A model generated the notes under the pieces. That model ran no database searches. It was not told the DNA's origin and saw only the letters and a list, made by a program, of their open reading frames with translations. Positions 53,696-62,664 of a stretch of 64,000 nt of DNA are shown one piece after another (positions within the stretch are counted from its first letter, which is position 1; every line of letters starts with the position of its first letter). A program made the translations under genes and the position numbers. This stretch comes from Nostoc sp. UHCC 0302 (GTDB taxonomy: Bacteria > Cyanobacteriota > Cyanobacteriia > Cyanobacteriales > Nostocaceae): assembly GCF_038096175.1 (NCBI RefSeq), contig NZ_CP151101.1, forward strand, positions 294,431 through 358,430, read 5' to 3'.

Positions 53696-54952
53696 ATGAT
53701 TAGCCGTTTGATTGACCTTCTGCCTAAATGCACAGGTCAAAATATCTTACGGTCGTTCAGATGTGCGACTCGTAGATCGGCTACTTACAGGTTTGCAATT
53801 CGATTTTCCATCGGACTTGTCTCGATTTTGGTCTTGCCTCTAGTTTTTGATGGTTATGCTGTTGCTGCTTCTGAATCTGGTAATCAGTTCCAACTATCCA
53901 AAAGCTCCATAATCCAGTTACTGGAAACTGTGGGACTGTTCATGGGGGGGATAATTTTCTGTGTAGTTTTGGATCGTTGGTTTTCTCAGCGTTCTGCTCA
54001 ATCAAGCAACACGCCATTAGCAGAGCAAGCGCGGCGGCTCAAGCAACTCAAAATTGGCTATCCAGAGGGGATGACAAATCTGGAAGTTCTCCGGACTCAA
54101 GGCTTGCTGGAGACACGTTTGCGACCATTTGGACTGATTGTCACCTGGACAAGCTTTTTATCAGCCTCTTCTCTGATAGAAGCACTTAGCAACGGGACAA
54201 TTGACTTTTGCGGCGGCGGCGGCACGGCTAGCATCTTCTCTCAAGCGGCAGATCATGTATTTGTGCGGGTGGCTAAGGAAAAATATACCGCTCCCAAAGG
54301 TCAAGCGATTCTGGTACCGGAAGATTCGCCGATTCAGAAGCTTGCCGACCTGAAGGGTAAAAAGATCGCTTTTGACAAAGGCTCAAGCGCACATTATATA
54401 CTTGTGCGAGCGCTGGCAAAAGTCGGACTAGATTTTAGTGACATCGAGCCAGTTTATCTGACACAACCGGAGGCGCTACCCCGATTCCGCCGGGGTGAAA
54501 TCGATGCTTGGGCGATTTGGGTTCCCTACACAGCTACTCAGGCCCGAAGCGCTTATCCAGGGCGATCAATTACAGACCTAGAGAGTATATTTGGTGATAG
54601 AGCCTCCGTGGAAGTTCCCACCTATTACTACGCGATTCCAGAACTGGTACGCGACTATCCCGACTTACTCAAGGTGATTTTAGAAGAGGTAAACGAAGCT
54701 GGAACTTGGGCTAAGAGACAGGAATTAGAAGCTGTTCAAAGATTGGCAGAACACCATGAAATCGATCCATCCATTCTAGAAATTTTACAGAAACATAGTG
54801 GCGAACGCGCCATCATTCCGATTGACGACCAATCGCTCGATGCTTTACAGCATCAGGCAAATATATTTAGAGATTTAAATCTGATTCCTGAGCGGGTGAA
54901 TGTGAAAGATGGAACCTATAGCTTACAGACCAAGCAAAACTGGACTTATTAA
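53696..54952 (+). CDS. ABC transporter substrate-binding protein (SsuA/TauA/NrtA-like), membrane-anchored
   Basis: A 418-residue protein with two hydrophobic segments near the N-terminus (about 38-62, FSIGLVSILVLPLVFDGYAV, and about 74-98, LLETVGLFMGGIIFCVVLD) before the periplasmic binding domain. That domain carries KQLKIGYPEGMTNLEVLRTQ, FLSASSLIEALSNGTIDFCG, GGGTASIFSQAAD, LADLKGKKIAFDKGSSAHYI and RRGEIDAWAIWVPYT, as in aliphatic-sulfonate, taurine or nitrate binding proteins. No permease or ATPase gene is beside it, so it would have to dock with a transporter elsewhere. The nearby flavoprotein and Rrf2 genes support a sulfonate ligand, but this is inference. Confidence 0.85.
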   Translation: MISRLIDLLPKCTGQNILRSFRCATRRSATYRFAIRFSIGLVSILVLPLVFDGYAVAASESGNQFQLSKSSIIQLLETVGLFMGGIIFCVVLDRWFSQRSAQSSNTPLAEQARRLKQLKIGYPEGMTNLEVLRTQGLLETRLRPFGLIVTWTSFLSASSLIEALSNGTIDFCGGGGTASIFSQAADHVFVRVAKEKYTAPKGQAILVPEDSPIQKLADLKGKKIAFDKGSSAHYILVRALAKVGLDFSDIEPVYLTQPEALPRFRRGEIDAWAIWVPYTATQARSAYPGRSITDLESIFGDRASVEVPTYYYAIPELVRDYPDLLKVILEEVNEAGTWAKRQELEAVQRLAEHHEIDPSILEILQKHSGERAIIPIDDQSLDALQHQANIFRDLNLIPERVNVKDGTYSLQTKQNWTY

Positions 54953-55054
54953 AATAATTCGTAATTCGAAGTTAAATTAATTTATAGCACTATATTGTAC
55001 TGATTTAGGGGTTCAGCCGTGAGAAAGCCAGCCAGATTATGGATTTGCGCTTTT

Positions 55055-55069
55055 CAAGCGTGCCATTCG
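55055..55069 (-). repeat. Dispersed repeat core CGAATGGCACGCTTG (inverted orientation)
   Basis: Exact 15-mer on the minus strand, shared with copies at 33556, 63730 and 63956 (57086 has one mismatch). It lies between the ABC binding-protein gene and the photolyase gene, a region without other features. Confidence 0.6.
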
Positions 55070-55149
55070 GCTAGCAGCCTTGTTGACCGTTAGCGATCCT
55101 CTTGCTTCGTCTGCCTGGAATAACTGCGGATATTCCTTTACACGATTGG

Positions 55150-56679
55150 CTAAACGGTTGCTGCTTGCGTAGCGTGCCAATTTGAGGCTAAGGTGCGAAT
55201 TGTCTGGAGTTCTGATGGTGAAATACGTTCTAGATTACGCAAAATTTGAGTCATGCGTGGTTGGTTTTTGAGTTTGTCATAATGACGAGCAAGAAAATCC
55301 CAATAAAAAAAGTTGAAAGGACAGGCATTTTCAGTAGTGCGCTCGCGGGGATTGTAAATACAATTCTTACAGTAGTCGCTCATGTTGTTGATGTAGTTAG
55401 CAGAAGCAGCATAAGGTTTAGAAGCGATCATTCCACCGTCAGCAAACTGCCCCATGCCAATGACGTTGGTTTGCATTACCCAATCGTAGCCATCAATAAA
55501 AGCGGCATGAAACCAGTCTTCAAGTTCTTGGGGGGAGATACCTGCAATTAAAGCGAAGTTGTTCAGTACCATTAAGCGTTGAATATGGTGAGCATAACCT
55601 ATCTGTTTAACCTGAGTTAGAATTTGGTGCAGACAATTCATCTGTGTATTGCCAGTCCAATAAAAAGCAGGCAGTGGATGAGTGTGGTTAAACCAGTTAC
55701 TTTCTTGGTAATCCTGTTGTAAGTAAACATAGACACCGTGCATATACTCTCGCCAACCAAGTACCTGACGGATAAAGCCTTCAACGCTGCTCAACTCCCA
55801 GTTGCTGCTGTTGTAATAAGCTTGTTGCGCTGCAATCACAACTTCTAAAGGATGCAGCAATCCAATGTTGAGATAAGGAGAAAGCATCGCGTGCCACATT
55901 GTCTGTTCGCCTGTCACCATTGCATCCTGATATGGCCCAAATGAAGACAAACGTGTTTCGATAAAAAACTTCAGTACAAGTAGTGCTTGCTGTCGGGTTA
56001 CACCCCAGCGAAATGGTTCTAATTGCCAGTAAGAGCGATTGTCCTGGAATGCCTCAGATTGCTTAATGAAGTCAATAACATCTTGTGTGATTGAGTCTGG
56101 TTCAAACCATAAAGCTTCGGGTAAGGTGAGTTTGCCCTTTGGTGGTTTGCGATTTTGCTTGTCAAAGTTCCATCGACCGCCAACAGGCTGGTTGCCGGAC
56201 ATTAGAATGTTGAACCGTTGCCGTCCCTGACGATAAAAGTCTTCCATGATTAAACGTTTGCGACCACTGGCCCATTGTTGGAACTGTTGGTCACTCCAGA
56301 TGAAGCGATTATTGGGTGTAAAAGTGACTTGAATTGTCAATTTTAGGTTTTGAATCAACACAGCAAAAGGGCGATCTGTTGGAGTCATCACCCGCAGTTC
56401 GGTAATTTGGTATTGCTCAATCCATTGAAGTAAAGGCGTGTTGAAGTCTTGGCTTTGAGCGTATGTTACTGCCCAGCCGAGCGAGCGCAATTCGTCCGCG
56501 AAGTGACGCATGGCTGACCAGACCAATACCAGTTTTTGCAAGTGATAAGGAAGTTGCCCTGCATGGGTTAGAGATTCAATAAAAATTACGGAAGTCTGTT
56601 GCTTTTGTTGCAAGCAACTTTGCAGTGCTGACTGCTGTGACCAAAGTTGATCTCCGAGAACCCAAACACCAATGGTCAT
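55150..56679 (-). CDS. FeS-type cryptochrome/photolyase (PhrB-like, FeS-BCP)
   Basis: A 509-residue protein from MTIGVWVLGDQLW; an upstream ATG at 56712 adds 11 unlikely residues. The N-terminal alpha/beta domain (DQLWSQQSALQSCL, SAMRHFADELRSLGWAVTYA) is followed by the FAD-binding helical domain (WGVTRQQALLVLKFFIETRL, FGPYQDAM, LSPYLNIGLLHPLEVV, VLGWREYMHGVYVY). The four iron-sulfur ligands are visible: Cys in TQMNCLHQIL, YCKNC (two) and NACPF. Members repair (6-4) photoproducts or act as photoreceptors using light. FAD and [4Fe-4S] binding are inferred from the motifs. The gene appears intact. Confidence 0.9.
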   Translation of the reverse strand: MTIGVWVLGDQLWSQQSALQSCLQQKQQTSVIFIESLTHAGQLPYHLQKLVLVWSAMRHFADELRSLGWAVTYAQSQDFNTPLLQWIEQYQITELRVMTPTDRPFAVLIQNLKLTIQVTFTPNNRFIWSDQQFQQWASGRKRLIMEDFYRQGRQRFNILMSGNQPVGGRWNFDKQNRKPPKGKLTLPEALWFEPDSITQDVIDFIKQSEAFQDNRSYWQLEPFRWGVTRQQALLVLKFFIETRLSSFGPYQDAMVTGEQTMWHAMLSPYLNIGLLHPLEVVIAAQQAYYNSSNWELSSVEGFIRQVLGWREYMHGVYVYLQQDYQESNWFNHTHPLPAFYWTGNTQMNCLHQILTQVKQIGYAHHIQRLMVLNNFALIAGISPQELEDWFHAAFIDGYDWVMQTNVIGMGQFADGGMIASKPYAASANYINNMSDYCKNCIYNPRERTTENACPFNFFYWDFLARHYDKLKNQPRMTQILRNLERISPSELQTIRTLASNWHATQAATV

Positions 56680-56894
56680 CCTCTTGCTCCCTCTCATACC
56701 GTGCGTTGGCAACGTGACGACAAAATGTTACAAAAGCTTTCTCAATGAAAAAGCGGATGAAAGCCCAAAACTCGCGCTAGTGCTAGTGTACTATTATGGT
56801 GATAAGTTTCTCAAATATTCAGAGCGAATCACAAATTTACCAGAGATTATAGTCGTTCCCGCCGCTTGGTAGAAATGGTAATACTTCAACAACA

Positions 56895-57445
56895 ATGCAG
56901 GCTAGAAAAATAGTTCACGTTGATATGGACGCCTTCTACGCATCAGTAGAACAACGGGACAACCCTAGCTACCAAGGCAAACCGTTAGTAGTTGGTGGCA
57001 GCCCGAATCAGCGAGGTGTGGTTACAGCAGCCAGTTATGAAGCCCGCAAGGGCGAATCGGGTTCGTAAGTCCGTTGGTGCAGAAACGAATGTCACGCTTG
57101 AAAACGTGAAATCTCGCGCTTGGCTATCTTGTTGGGTGTAGGGTGTAGGGTGTGGTGTTTAAGACAATTAAACTTTAGTTGCGTCAAGGAGTTCAACATT
57201 TTCTTGATTTCCCAAACCTGCAACCCCACACCCCACACCCTCTCATCCAGTTATATAAGGGGTTTACGCTTAACTTAGTGCCATTCGGTGCAGAAACCTC
57301 ATTCGCACAGGACTTAAACGATGTCGGCCAGATGTTGCAGGAACTCGAAATTATTGCCCAAATAGTGGAGCAGCGGTTAGAGCAGCACGAAACACGGGGG
57401 CGCACATTACAACTCCCTTTTTTGGTCATGGAGATAAAGGATTGA
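56895..57445 (+). pseudogene. dinB: DNA polymerase IV (dinB) split and truncated by repeat DNA
   Basis: The first piece (56895-57050) starts [20 protein letters not shown] and runs to [13 protein letters not shown]; the Asp of HVDMD is a catalytic metal ligand. The frame then enters repeat sequence and stops at 57066-57068. After about 220 bp of repeats a second piece (about 57285-57445) reads GAETSFAQDLNDVGQMLQEL, then EIIAQIVEQRLEQHETRGRT, matching the little-finger region of Pol IV. The palm, thumb and most of the polymerase are gone, so this is the remnant of a Y-family polymerase with an internal deletion replaced by repeats. Confidence 0.8.
57086..57240. repeat. Dispersed repeat with heptamer tracts inside the dinB remnant
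   Basis: CGAATGTCACGCTTG then GAAAACGTGAAA, followed by tandem GGGTGTA heptamers (about 57134-57153) and, some 70 bp later, complementary CCCCACA heptamers (about 57221-57238). These could pair as a long hairpin. The first 70 bp match the copy at 33556-33624. Confidence 0.6.
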
Positions 57446-57977
57446 GAAAATTCCGCCTCGGCAGCACAGAAGTAATCCTCGCTGAGTCAAAAAAACTCGT
57501 TCTAAATTTCCGTCTAAGAAACCTATTCATCGTGGCACTGGTACTCAACGTCAGCCACTCAATTTTTCCATTATCAACACTGCTTAATTCTTAACCAAAA
57601 AGTATTGGTTTTACTCGATTCAATCACTCAAACCATTCACTCTTTTAAAACCAGTACATAGGTTCAATCGTTCAATCTATTCTATTAGCGCTATCTAGCA
57701 AGTCCATTACAAGATATAAACGATTAAAACGTACAAACTAACTTGAACGATTTAATGGGCTTTAATGGTCAAAATAATGCCCAAGTTCTGAAAGCCTGGG
57801 CAAATGATTGAATGATTTACTGGATTGGTTGTGTAAATCCAAATTCCAACTAAAGTTGGAATGATTTATCAATCATTCTATTGAGTAAAAATTTCAACTT
57901 TTAGGGGACGACAAGTTAGAGTTGATTGCATATTATTTGTACAGTATTCAGAATTGGTAAAAAAGGCGGAATACATT
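57446..57977. other. Intergenic region, AT-rich with degenerate repeated motifs
   Basis: No supported gene. Short motifs of the type TCAATCGTTCAATC and GAATGATT recur about six times between 57610 and 57880 in both orientations, without regular spacing. A short frame ending KKPIHRGTGTQRQPLNFS at about 57588 may be more decayed coding DNA. Confidence 0.35.
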
Positions 57978-58262
57978 ATGGATGTTTGGAATTTGGGTAA
58001 ATTAGGAGTTGCAATCGTTGGTGCAATAGTTTTGTCTGGAAACTCTGCTATTGCCACAATCAATCCGGATGTGACTCTAGAGAATAATCTGAATGCACCT
58101 ACCTTAAACACAGCGATAAAAAAGCACAATACATTAGGTAGCAATGCGCTGAAAATTAATTACAGCATTAAACAAACTCAATTTCAAAATAGAAATGCTG
58201 TAGATAAGAAAAAAGTTTTACTAGCAGGCTGCTGGAAACCCGGTGCCCCCTACTGTTTTTAA
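57978..58262 (+). CDS. Small exported protein with cysteine-containing C-terminus
   Basis: 94 residues from the ATG at 57978 (RBS AAGGCGG). The N-terminus MDVWNLGKLGVAIVGAIVLS ending SAIA is a signal peptide. The mature part is Asn/Lys/Thr-rich and ends KKVLLAGCWKPGAPYCF, with two cysteines eight residues apart that could form a disulfide loop. No family is recognised. A strong hairpin follows 20 bp after the stop, so it is a single-gene transcript. The pattern would suit a small secreted peptide, but nothing proves processing. Confidence 0.55.
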   Translation: MDVWNLGKLGVAIVGAIVLSGNSAIATINPDVTLENNLNAPTLNTAIKKHNTLGSNALKINYSIKQTQFQNRNAVDKKKVLLAGCWKPGAPYCF

Positions 58263-58282
58263 GCCTTAGCGTTTTTTATTTC

Positions 58283-58331
58283 AACCTAATAAAAAAGTTG
58301 CTTAAATCACAGCCAGCTTTTTTATTAGGTT
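58283..58331 (+). terminator. Hairpin terminator after the small exported protein gene
   Basis: Perfect 15-bp stem AACCTAATAAAAAAG (58283-58297) / CTTTTTTATTAGGTT (58317-58331) with a 19-nt loop. The T run lies in the 3' arm; it could end transcription in both directions. Confidence 0.65.
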
Positions 58332-58425
58332 GGATTACAATACTGTCGATTATGATCGCTACAAAAAAAACGCTCCATTGACTACTATGGAGAAAGTTGA
58401 TACAGCAAACTAATTCAACAATTAT

Positions 58426-58615
58426 TTAAGCTTTTAAAGCTAATTCATGATTGTAGATTCCGACAATCAGATTAGACCTTAATCCAAATCTGCGATGACG
58501 ATTACGATATTGGTTAGATAAAATATTGAAAATCTTTAGACGACCATTAACGTGTTCGACAACAATTCTTAATCGATTCAGTTCTCGATTATATTCCTTC
58601 TGTTCACCTCTTAAA
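58426..58615 (-). pseudogene. IS5-type (DDE_Tnp_4-like) transposase C-terminal fragment
   Basis: Minus strand: KEYNRELNRLRIVVEHVNGR, LKIFNILSNQYRNRHRRFGL, SNLIVGIYNHELALKA and TAA at 58426-58428. The final-helix block with conserved VEHVNGRLKxF and YRNRxxRFGLRxNLI is characteristic of IS5-group transposases. Only the last 60 residues remain, cut on the right where an EAL fragment begins. Confidence 0.75.
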
Positions 58616-58616
58616 A

Positions 58617-58952
58617 CTCAAGCAGATGGGCATTGCATTATCAATTGATGATTTTGGGATCGGCTACTCTTCATTAAGTCGTCTTTCTAGCTTTCCGATT
58701 GATATATTGAAAATTGATCGCTCTTTTATTACCTCAATGAATGCAAGCAGCAGAAATTTAGAGGTTTGTGAAATCATCATTACGTTGGCAAACAAACTTG
58801 GTTTTTTGCCCAGTATAGAAGGTGTGGAGACACAACAGCAACTAGCACTTTTGAGAAAGTTGAAATGTGAATCTGCCCAAGGATATTTTTTCTCCCAACC
58901 GTTGGACAGTTTAGCTGCGACAGCATTAATTGCCACCAATACTCAGTGGTAA
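58617..58952 (+). pseudogene. EAL-domain C-terminal fragment
   Basis: It reads LKQMGIALSIDDFGIGYSSL, SRLSSFPIDILKIDRSFI, then SIEGVETQQQLALLRKL and AQGYFFSQPLD to TAA at 58950-58952. These are the last third of an EAL (cyclic-di-GMP phosphodiesterase) domain, including DDFGxGYSSL, the KIDRSF lysine/aspartate site and EGVET. The first residues, including the EAL motif itself, are missing at the junction with the IS5-type fragment. It cannot be catalytic. It is not a duplicate of the neighbour at 59048 (clearly different sequence). Confidence 0.75.
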
Positions 58953-59047
58953 CTTTTTTGAGCTTAATATCTTCCTAGAAGTTACTCAAACATTTGTCAT
59001 TACTTGCACATTTTTATGATCATCCTCAAAGCCATACTCTATGAGGT

Positions 59048-60733
59048 TTATAAAACGTGCAAGTTAGAAGTAGACAAACTTAAAGGGTGTGGATTTAAGT
59101 TAAGGTGTAAGCTAGATGAAATTAATTGCTCAACCGAGAAGCTATCAAGTGGGGGTGAGAAGAAGTATCCCTGTGCGTGTTGGCATTGTTTGATTCGAAG
59201 TTGCTTTAGTTGTTCGATTGTTTCCACACCCTCGGCAATAACATCGATATTTAGAGAGTCTGCAAGAGAAATAATCGCTCCAACAATTGCCCAGTTATCT
59301 GCATCAGTACCAATGTTGGAGACAAATGAACGATCTATCTTCAATGCGCTAGAAGGGAAACGGTGCAGGTAACTCAATGATGAGTAACCGATGCCAAAAT
59401 CATCTAGATGTAACTGAATGTTCATCTGTTGTAATTGCCAAAGCATCGCAGTGGCAGAATCAGAATTTTCCATCAGTACAGTTTCAGTAATCTCTAACTT
59501 TAAACTGTTGTTTGCTAGACCAGTATCTTGCAGAATCAGGTTAATTTGCTCAATCAGATTAGCGTCGGAAAACTGTCGGCTAGAAATATTGACACTGATA
59601 GTTAAAGGTGGGTTATTTGGATATTGCAATTGCCAAGAGTGCATTTGATGACAAGCTTCACGTAACACCCAATAACCAATTGGTACAATCAATCCAGTTT
59701 CTTCTGCTAGCGGAATAAACTTATCTGGAGCAATAAATCCTACTTCTGAATGTTGCCAACGTACAAGAGCTTCAAAGCCAATAATTTGATAAGTTTCTAG
59801 CGAGACGATTGGTTGATAGTAAAGTTGAAATTCCTGGCGTTCAATGGCTCGTCGTAAATCCATTTCTAACTGTAATAACTCGGCGGCTTGAGCGTACATA
59901 CTAGAATAAAATATCTCGTAGCGTGCTTTGCCTAGTTTTTTAGCACGGTACATAGCAATGTCTGCGTCACGGATCAATTCTTCTGGCTGATTGTAAGAGC
60001 TTGTGCCTAAAGCGATACCGATACTTGCACTAGTAAATACTTCCTGTCCATCCAAATTAAAAGTTTCTGCCAAATGTGCGTTGATTTGTTCAATTACATT
60101 GATAATATCGTCTAAGTCTTGGATATCATTTAGTAGGATAGTGAACTCATCTCCACCTAAGCGAGCAACTGTATCTGCTGGACGTAAGCAACTTTTTAAT
60201 CTGTGTGCCACCGCTATTAGTAACTTATCCCCCATCAAATGACCCAGACTATCGTTGATAACTTTAAAGCGATCTACATCTACGAACAGCACAGCATATC
60301 TGTAGTTAGAATCTAGCTTTGCTTGCTCTATTGCCTGCTCCAACTTTTTGACAAATAAGGCACGGTTTGGCAATCGGGTAAGTGAATCGTGAAAAGCATC
60401 ATGAATTAATTGTACTTCGACTTCTTTTTGCCCTGTAATATTTAGCACTGTACCAATAAAGCGTAACGGTTTTCCATCAGCATCAAAGTAGGCTTTTCCT
60501 TTCGCCCTCAGCCAGCGTTCAACTTGATCAAAGATGCCAATCGTGCGATACTCCGTGTCATAAGCACCACCAGATGCTGGGTTAAGTGCTTCTTGAACAA
60601 TTTCCTCAAGACGAGAGCGATCATCGGGATGCAAGCCTTCAAAAAACACCTCTATGCAGTAAACCAAAAAGGTTTTCTCTAAAGAGCGATCGCTAAAATC
60701 CTTGCATTTTTTGATACACAATTTTCTAACCAA
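59048..60733 (-). CDS. GGDEF-EAL protein, 5'-truncated by an ISH3-like IS, with an IS-derived start
   Basis: A 561-residue open frame. The host part begins IEVFFEGLHPDDRSRLEEIV, in the second half of a PAS_3 domain. It goes on with a GGDEF domain (HDSLTRLPNRALF, ARLGGDEFTIL, with the allosteric RxxD as RPAD) and an EAL domain (GFEALVRWQHSE, SVNISSRQF, LEITETVLM, DDFGIGYSSLSYL, EGVET). Both catalytic motifs and the I-site look intact, so it could make and break cyclic di-GMP. The first 26 codons (MVRKLCIKKCKDFSDRSLEK...) are IS terminal sequence read outward. The original N-terminal sensor part is lost; whether the chimera is expressed is open. Confidence 0.8.
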   Translation of the reverse strand: MVRKLCIKKCKDFSDRSLEKTFLVYCIEVFFEGLHPDDRSRLEEIVQEALNPASGGAYDTEYRTIGIFDQVERWLRAKGKAYFDADGKPLRFIGTVLNITGQKEVEVQLIHDAFHDSLTRLPNRALFVKKLEQAIEQAKLDSNYRYAVLFVDVDRFKVINDSLGHLMGDKLLIAVAHRLKSCLRPADTVARLGGDEFTILLNDIQDLDDIINVIEQINAHLAETFNLDGQEVFTSASIGIALGTSSYNQPEELIRDADIAMYRAKKLGKARYEIFYSSMYAQAAELLQLEMDLRRAIERQEFQLYYQPIVSLETYQIIGFEALVRWQHSEVGFIAPDKFIPLAEETGLIVPIGYWVLREACHQMHSWQLQYPNNPPLTISVNISSRQFSDANLIEQINLILQDTGLANNSLKLEITETVLMENSDSATAMLWQLQQMNIQLHLDDFGIGYSSLSYLHRFPSSALKIDRSFVSNIGTDADNWAIVGAIISLADSLNIDVIAEGVETIEQLKQLRIKQCQHAQGYFFSPPLDSFSVEQLISSSLHLNLNPHPLSLSTSNLHVL

Positions 60734-62148
60734 CAGACATAGTATAGATTATGATTAGTTATGATTAGTTGGGAGAGAAATTATCATTACTAACCTGATG
60801 GAAGATAGATGCTTTCAACTACTTGATATTTACGCTGTAGGGCTTGAGATAAAAAGGCTAACATCTGTTTAAGTGTAAAAAGTGTGCGATAAATTAATCG
60901 ACTTCCTTTCCTTTTACGACTGATTCTAGTCCAAAGCAAATTTACCCAAATATTAACTAGAAGAAAGGAAATACCAATAAATAGTAATCTTAAGACAGGA
61001 TTTTTATTATTTGTTCTAATTCGACAAATATTCTTGAGTCGATAGCTAGTTTCAATTCCAAATCTTTTGCGATAATCTTGATAGATATAATCTAAATTAG
61101 TTTTGATTTTGTAAGTCACGTAAGCAAAGTATTGAATCCCATACTTTTTACGCTTCCCTTTTCTATATTTGCAAACAATCCATAAGTCAAATGTGACTGA
61201 ATCATCTTCACTTCTTGTAATTGTATAGGTAGTTTTATAGCTTTTTTTACCCTTTAGAAATTGTTTGATTCCTCCTTTTTTTCCTGTCTTAACAGCAGGC
61301 ATCATAAATGGAATATCTAATGCCTGCAACCATCGGATTACAGGAGTATTAAAAAAGCCTCTATCTAGGTATAGCTTTTTTATATCTATTTTAAGAGATT
61401 CAAGTTCTGCCAATAAATAAGTAATGATCGCTACACTAGTATCTAGTTTGCGAACTCCTCTAACCGCAAGAGTTACACGCTTATTATTGGTAATAACATA
61501 TAAAGTGGCATAAGCGTAAAATGAATGAGTACCAGATTTAGCTTGACTTCGATATATGTAAGGTAATTCCTCTAATGTTGGCTTACCATAATAACAAATT
61601 AGATTTAAATCAATCGCTACTTTTAAACAACCTTTCTTTAATCCTAAAGGAATCCGGCTTTTCAGTGATTGATTTATTTGCGCCTCTATTTCTTCAAAAT
61701 TATTGATTTTATTGAGGTGGTATCTAATATCGTTGGCTGTAGGAACATTTTTTAATAGTTTAGCTGTGTTCTCAATACTATCTCCACTGCTGGCTGCTTT
61801 TGTGAGAATCTCAAATAAAGTTTGTTGATCACATACCCCTTGAGTTTCAATCGAAAAATTTTCTACTAAACACTCAATCACTTCATCAAGAGTTTTTGAG
61901 TCTGTTAAAATCGGTTCTTCTGGAGACTCGCTCTTCTTGGCAATTCGATGAGATGAAACAGTCAATTTCAAGAGCCAATATACGACACACTACTTTGATC
62001 ATTTCACATTTTGAACTACTGCAAAATATGATAATTATTTTTTATAGCTTACGTATTATTTGATACCTATTTCTCAGTATTCATTCATTGGTGATATCTG
62101 CTGTATCCCTAATGGTTCGCCCTTTTGAGAAAACTTTTTGGTTTACTG
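60657..62148 (-). mobile_element. ISH3-like insertion sequence (1492 bp)
   Basis: Terminal inverted repeats of about 32 bp: the left end starts CAGTAAACCAAAAAGGTTTT (60657) and the right end, read on the other strand, CAGTAAACCAAAAAGTTTTC (from 62148 inward). They continue TCTAAAGAGCGA and TCAAAAGGGCGA, with one indel and two mismatches. The transposase gene lies inside. No target duplication is visible (TCTATG on the left against GAAAG on the right). The left neighbour lost its 5' end and the right neighbour's 3' end is 25 bp away. Confidence 0.75.
60790..61971 (-). CDS. ISH3-family-like transposase
   Basis: A 393-residue DDE transposase in one open frame. The first Asp is in KVAIDLNLICYYGKPTLEEL. 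SGTHSFYAYATLYVITNNKR is a family-typical block. The second Asp is in LYLDRGFFNTPVIRWLQ, and the Glu is in RKRFGIETSYRLKNICRIR. The N-terminal 100 residues are helical (ILTKAASSGDSIENTAKLLK). The length and motif spacing fit ISH3-type enzymes known from cyanobacteria and archaea. The ORF is intact and the inverted repeats are well preserved, so the IS may be active. Confidence 0.8.
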   Translation of the reverse strand: MKLTVSSHRIAKKSESPEEPILTDSKTLDEVIECLVENFSIETQGVCDQQTLFEILTKAASSGDSIENTAKLLKNVPTANDIRYHLNKINNFEEIEAQINQSLKSRIPLGLKKGCLKVAIDLNLICYYGKPTLEELPYIYRSQAKSGTHSFYAYATLYVITNNKRVTLAVRGVRKLDTSVAIITYLLAELESLKIDIKKLYLDRGFFNTPVIRWLQALDIPFMMPAVKTGKKGGIKQFLKGKKSYKTTYTITRSEDDSVTFDLWIVCKYRKGKRKKYGIQYFAYVTYKIKTNLDYIYQDYRKRFGIETSYRLKNICRIRTNNKNPVLRLLFIGISFLLVNIWVNLLWTRISRKRKGSRLIYRTLFTLKQMLAFLSQALQRKYQVVESIYLPSG

Positions 62149-62172
62149 GAAAGTTGGTTTCAACATAAATAT

Positions 62173-62664
62173 TCACGCAACCGCCTTATAATCAAACTTG
62201 CCTCCAGCTATAGCAGCATATAATCCTGAATCAATTAACCAGCGTTCAGATTCATCTATATGTTCAGGAGATTGAGAATAAATAATTTTTCCTAACCAGG
62301 ATGCAATAATTAATTCAAGGCTTTCCCCACTGATTTGCTCAGCCGTCACTCCTGCCCGTTCTAAGTAGGGCTGAAGAATGGAATGTGCATCAACAGCATA
62401 GTCTGCTTCGCTCTGCTCCAATTGAACTTCAGCATTTGTCCATAAGTAAAACCGATCTGGAAAGACCATCAGAAAATATGGTGCTATTGGAAAAGTTCCA
62501 TGTGCAAAGATATTACGTCGCAACGAGGCCGCCCACTCTGGCGATGCATTAAGTTTACTCTTGACCTCAACAACCAGAGCAAGTTGACCGTTGCGGTTAT
62601 TAACCGATAAATCCCAAGCAGAATCAGAGTTAACAGCCATGATCTTGCTCACTTTAAAGACCAA
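62173..62664 (-). CDS. Hypothetical protein with a PD-(D/E)XK-nuclease-like core
   Basis: A 163-residue soluble protein. AWDLSVNNRNGQLALVVEVK with SKLNAS carries a D...EVK pattern, the catalytic strand layout of restriction-like nuclease folds. FPIAPYFLMVFPDRFYLWTN and SLELIIASWLGKIIYSQ follow. Related proteins are widespread in Nostoc chromosomes near transposons, but their activity is not established. A start at codon 9 (MAVNSD) is possible. The downstream edge is 25 bp from the ISH3-like IS. Nuclease activity is inferred from the motif only. Confidence 0.5.
   Translation of the reverse strand: MVFKVSKIMAVNSDSAWDLSVNNRNGQLALVVEVKSKLNASPEWAASLRRNIFAHGTFPIAPYFLMVFPDRFYLWTNAEVQLEQSEADYAVDAHSILQPYLERAGVTAEQISGESLELIIASWLGKIIYSQSPEHIDESERWLIDSGLYAAIAGGKFDYKAVA

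Noticed and set aside
57610..57880. Recurring CAATCGTTCAATC/GAATGATT motifs considered as replication iterons
   Set aside because: The spacing is irregular, orientation mixed and similarity low; it lies 40 kb from the rep gene. Low-complexity AT-rich sequence explains it.
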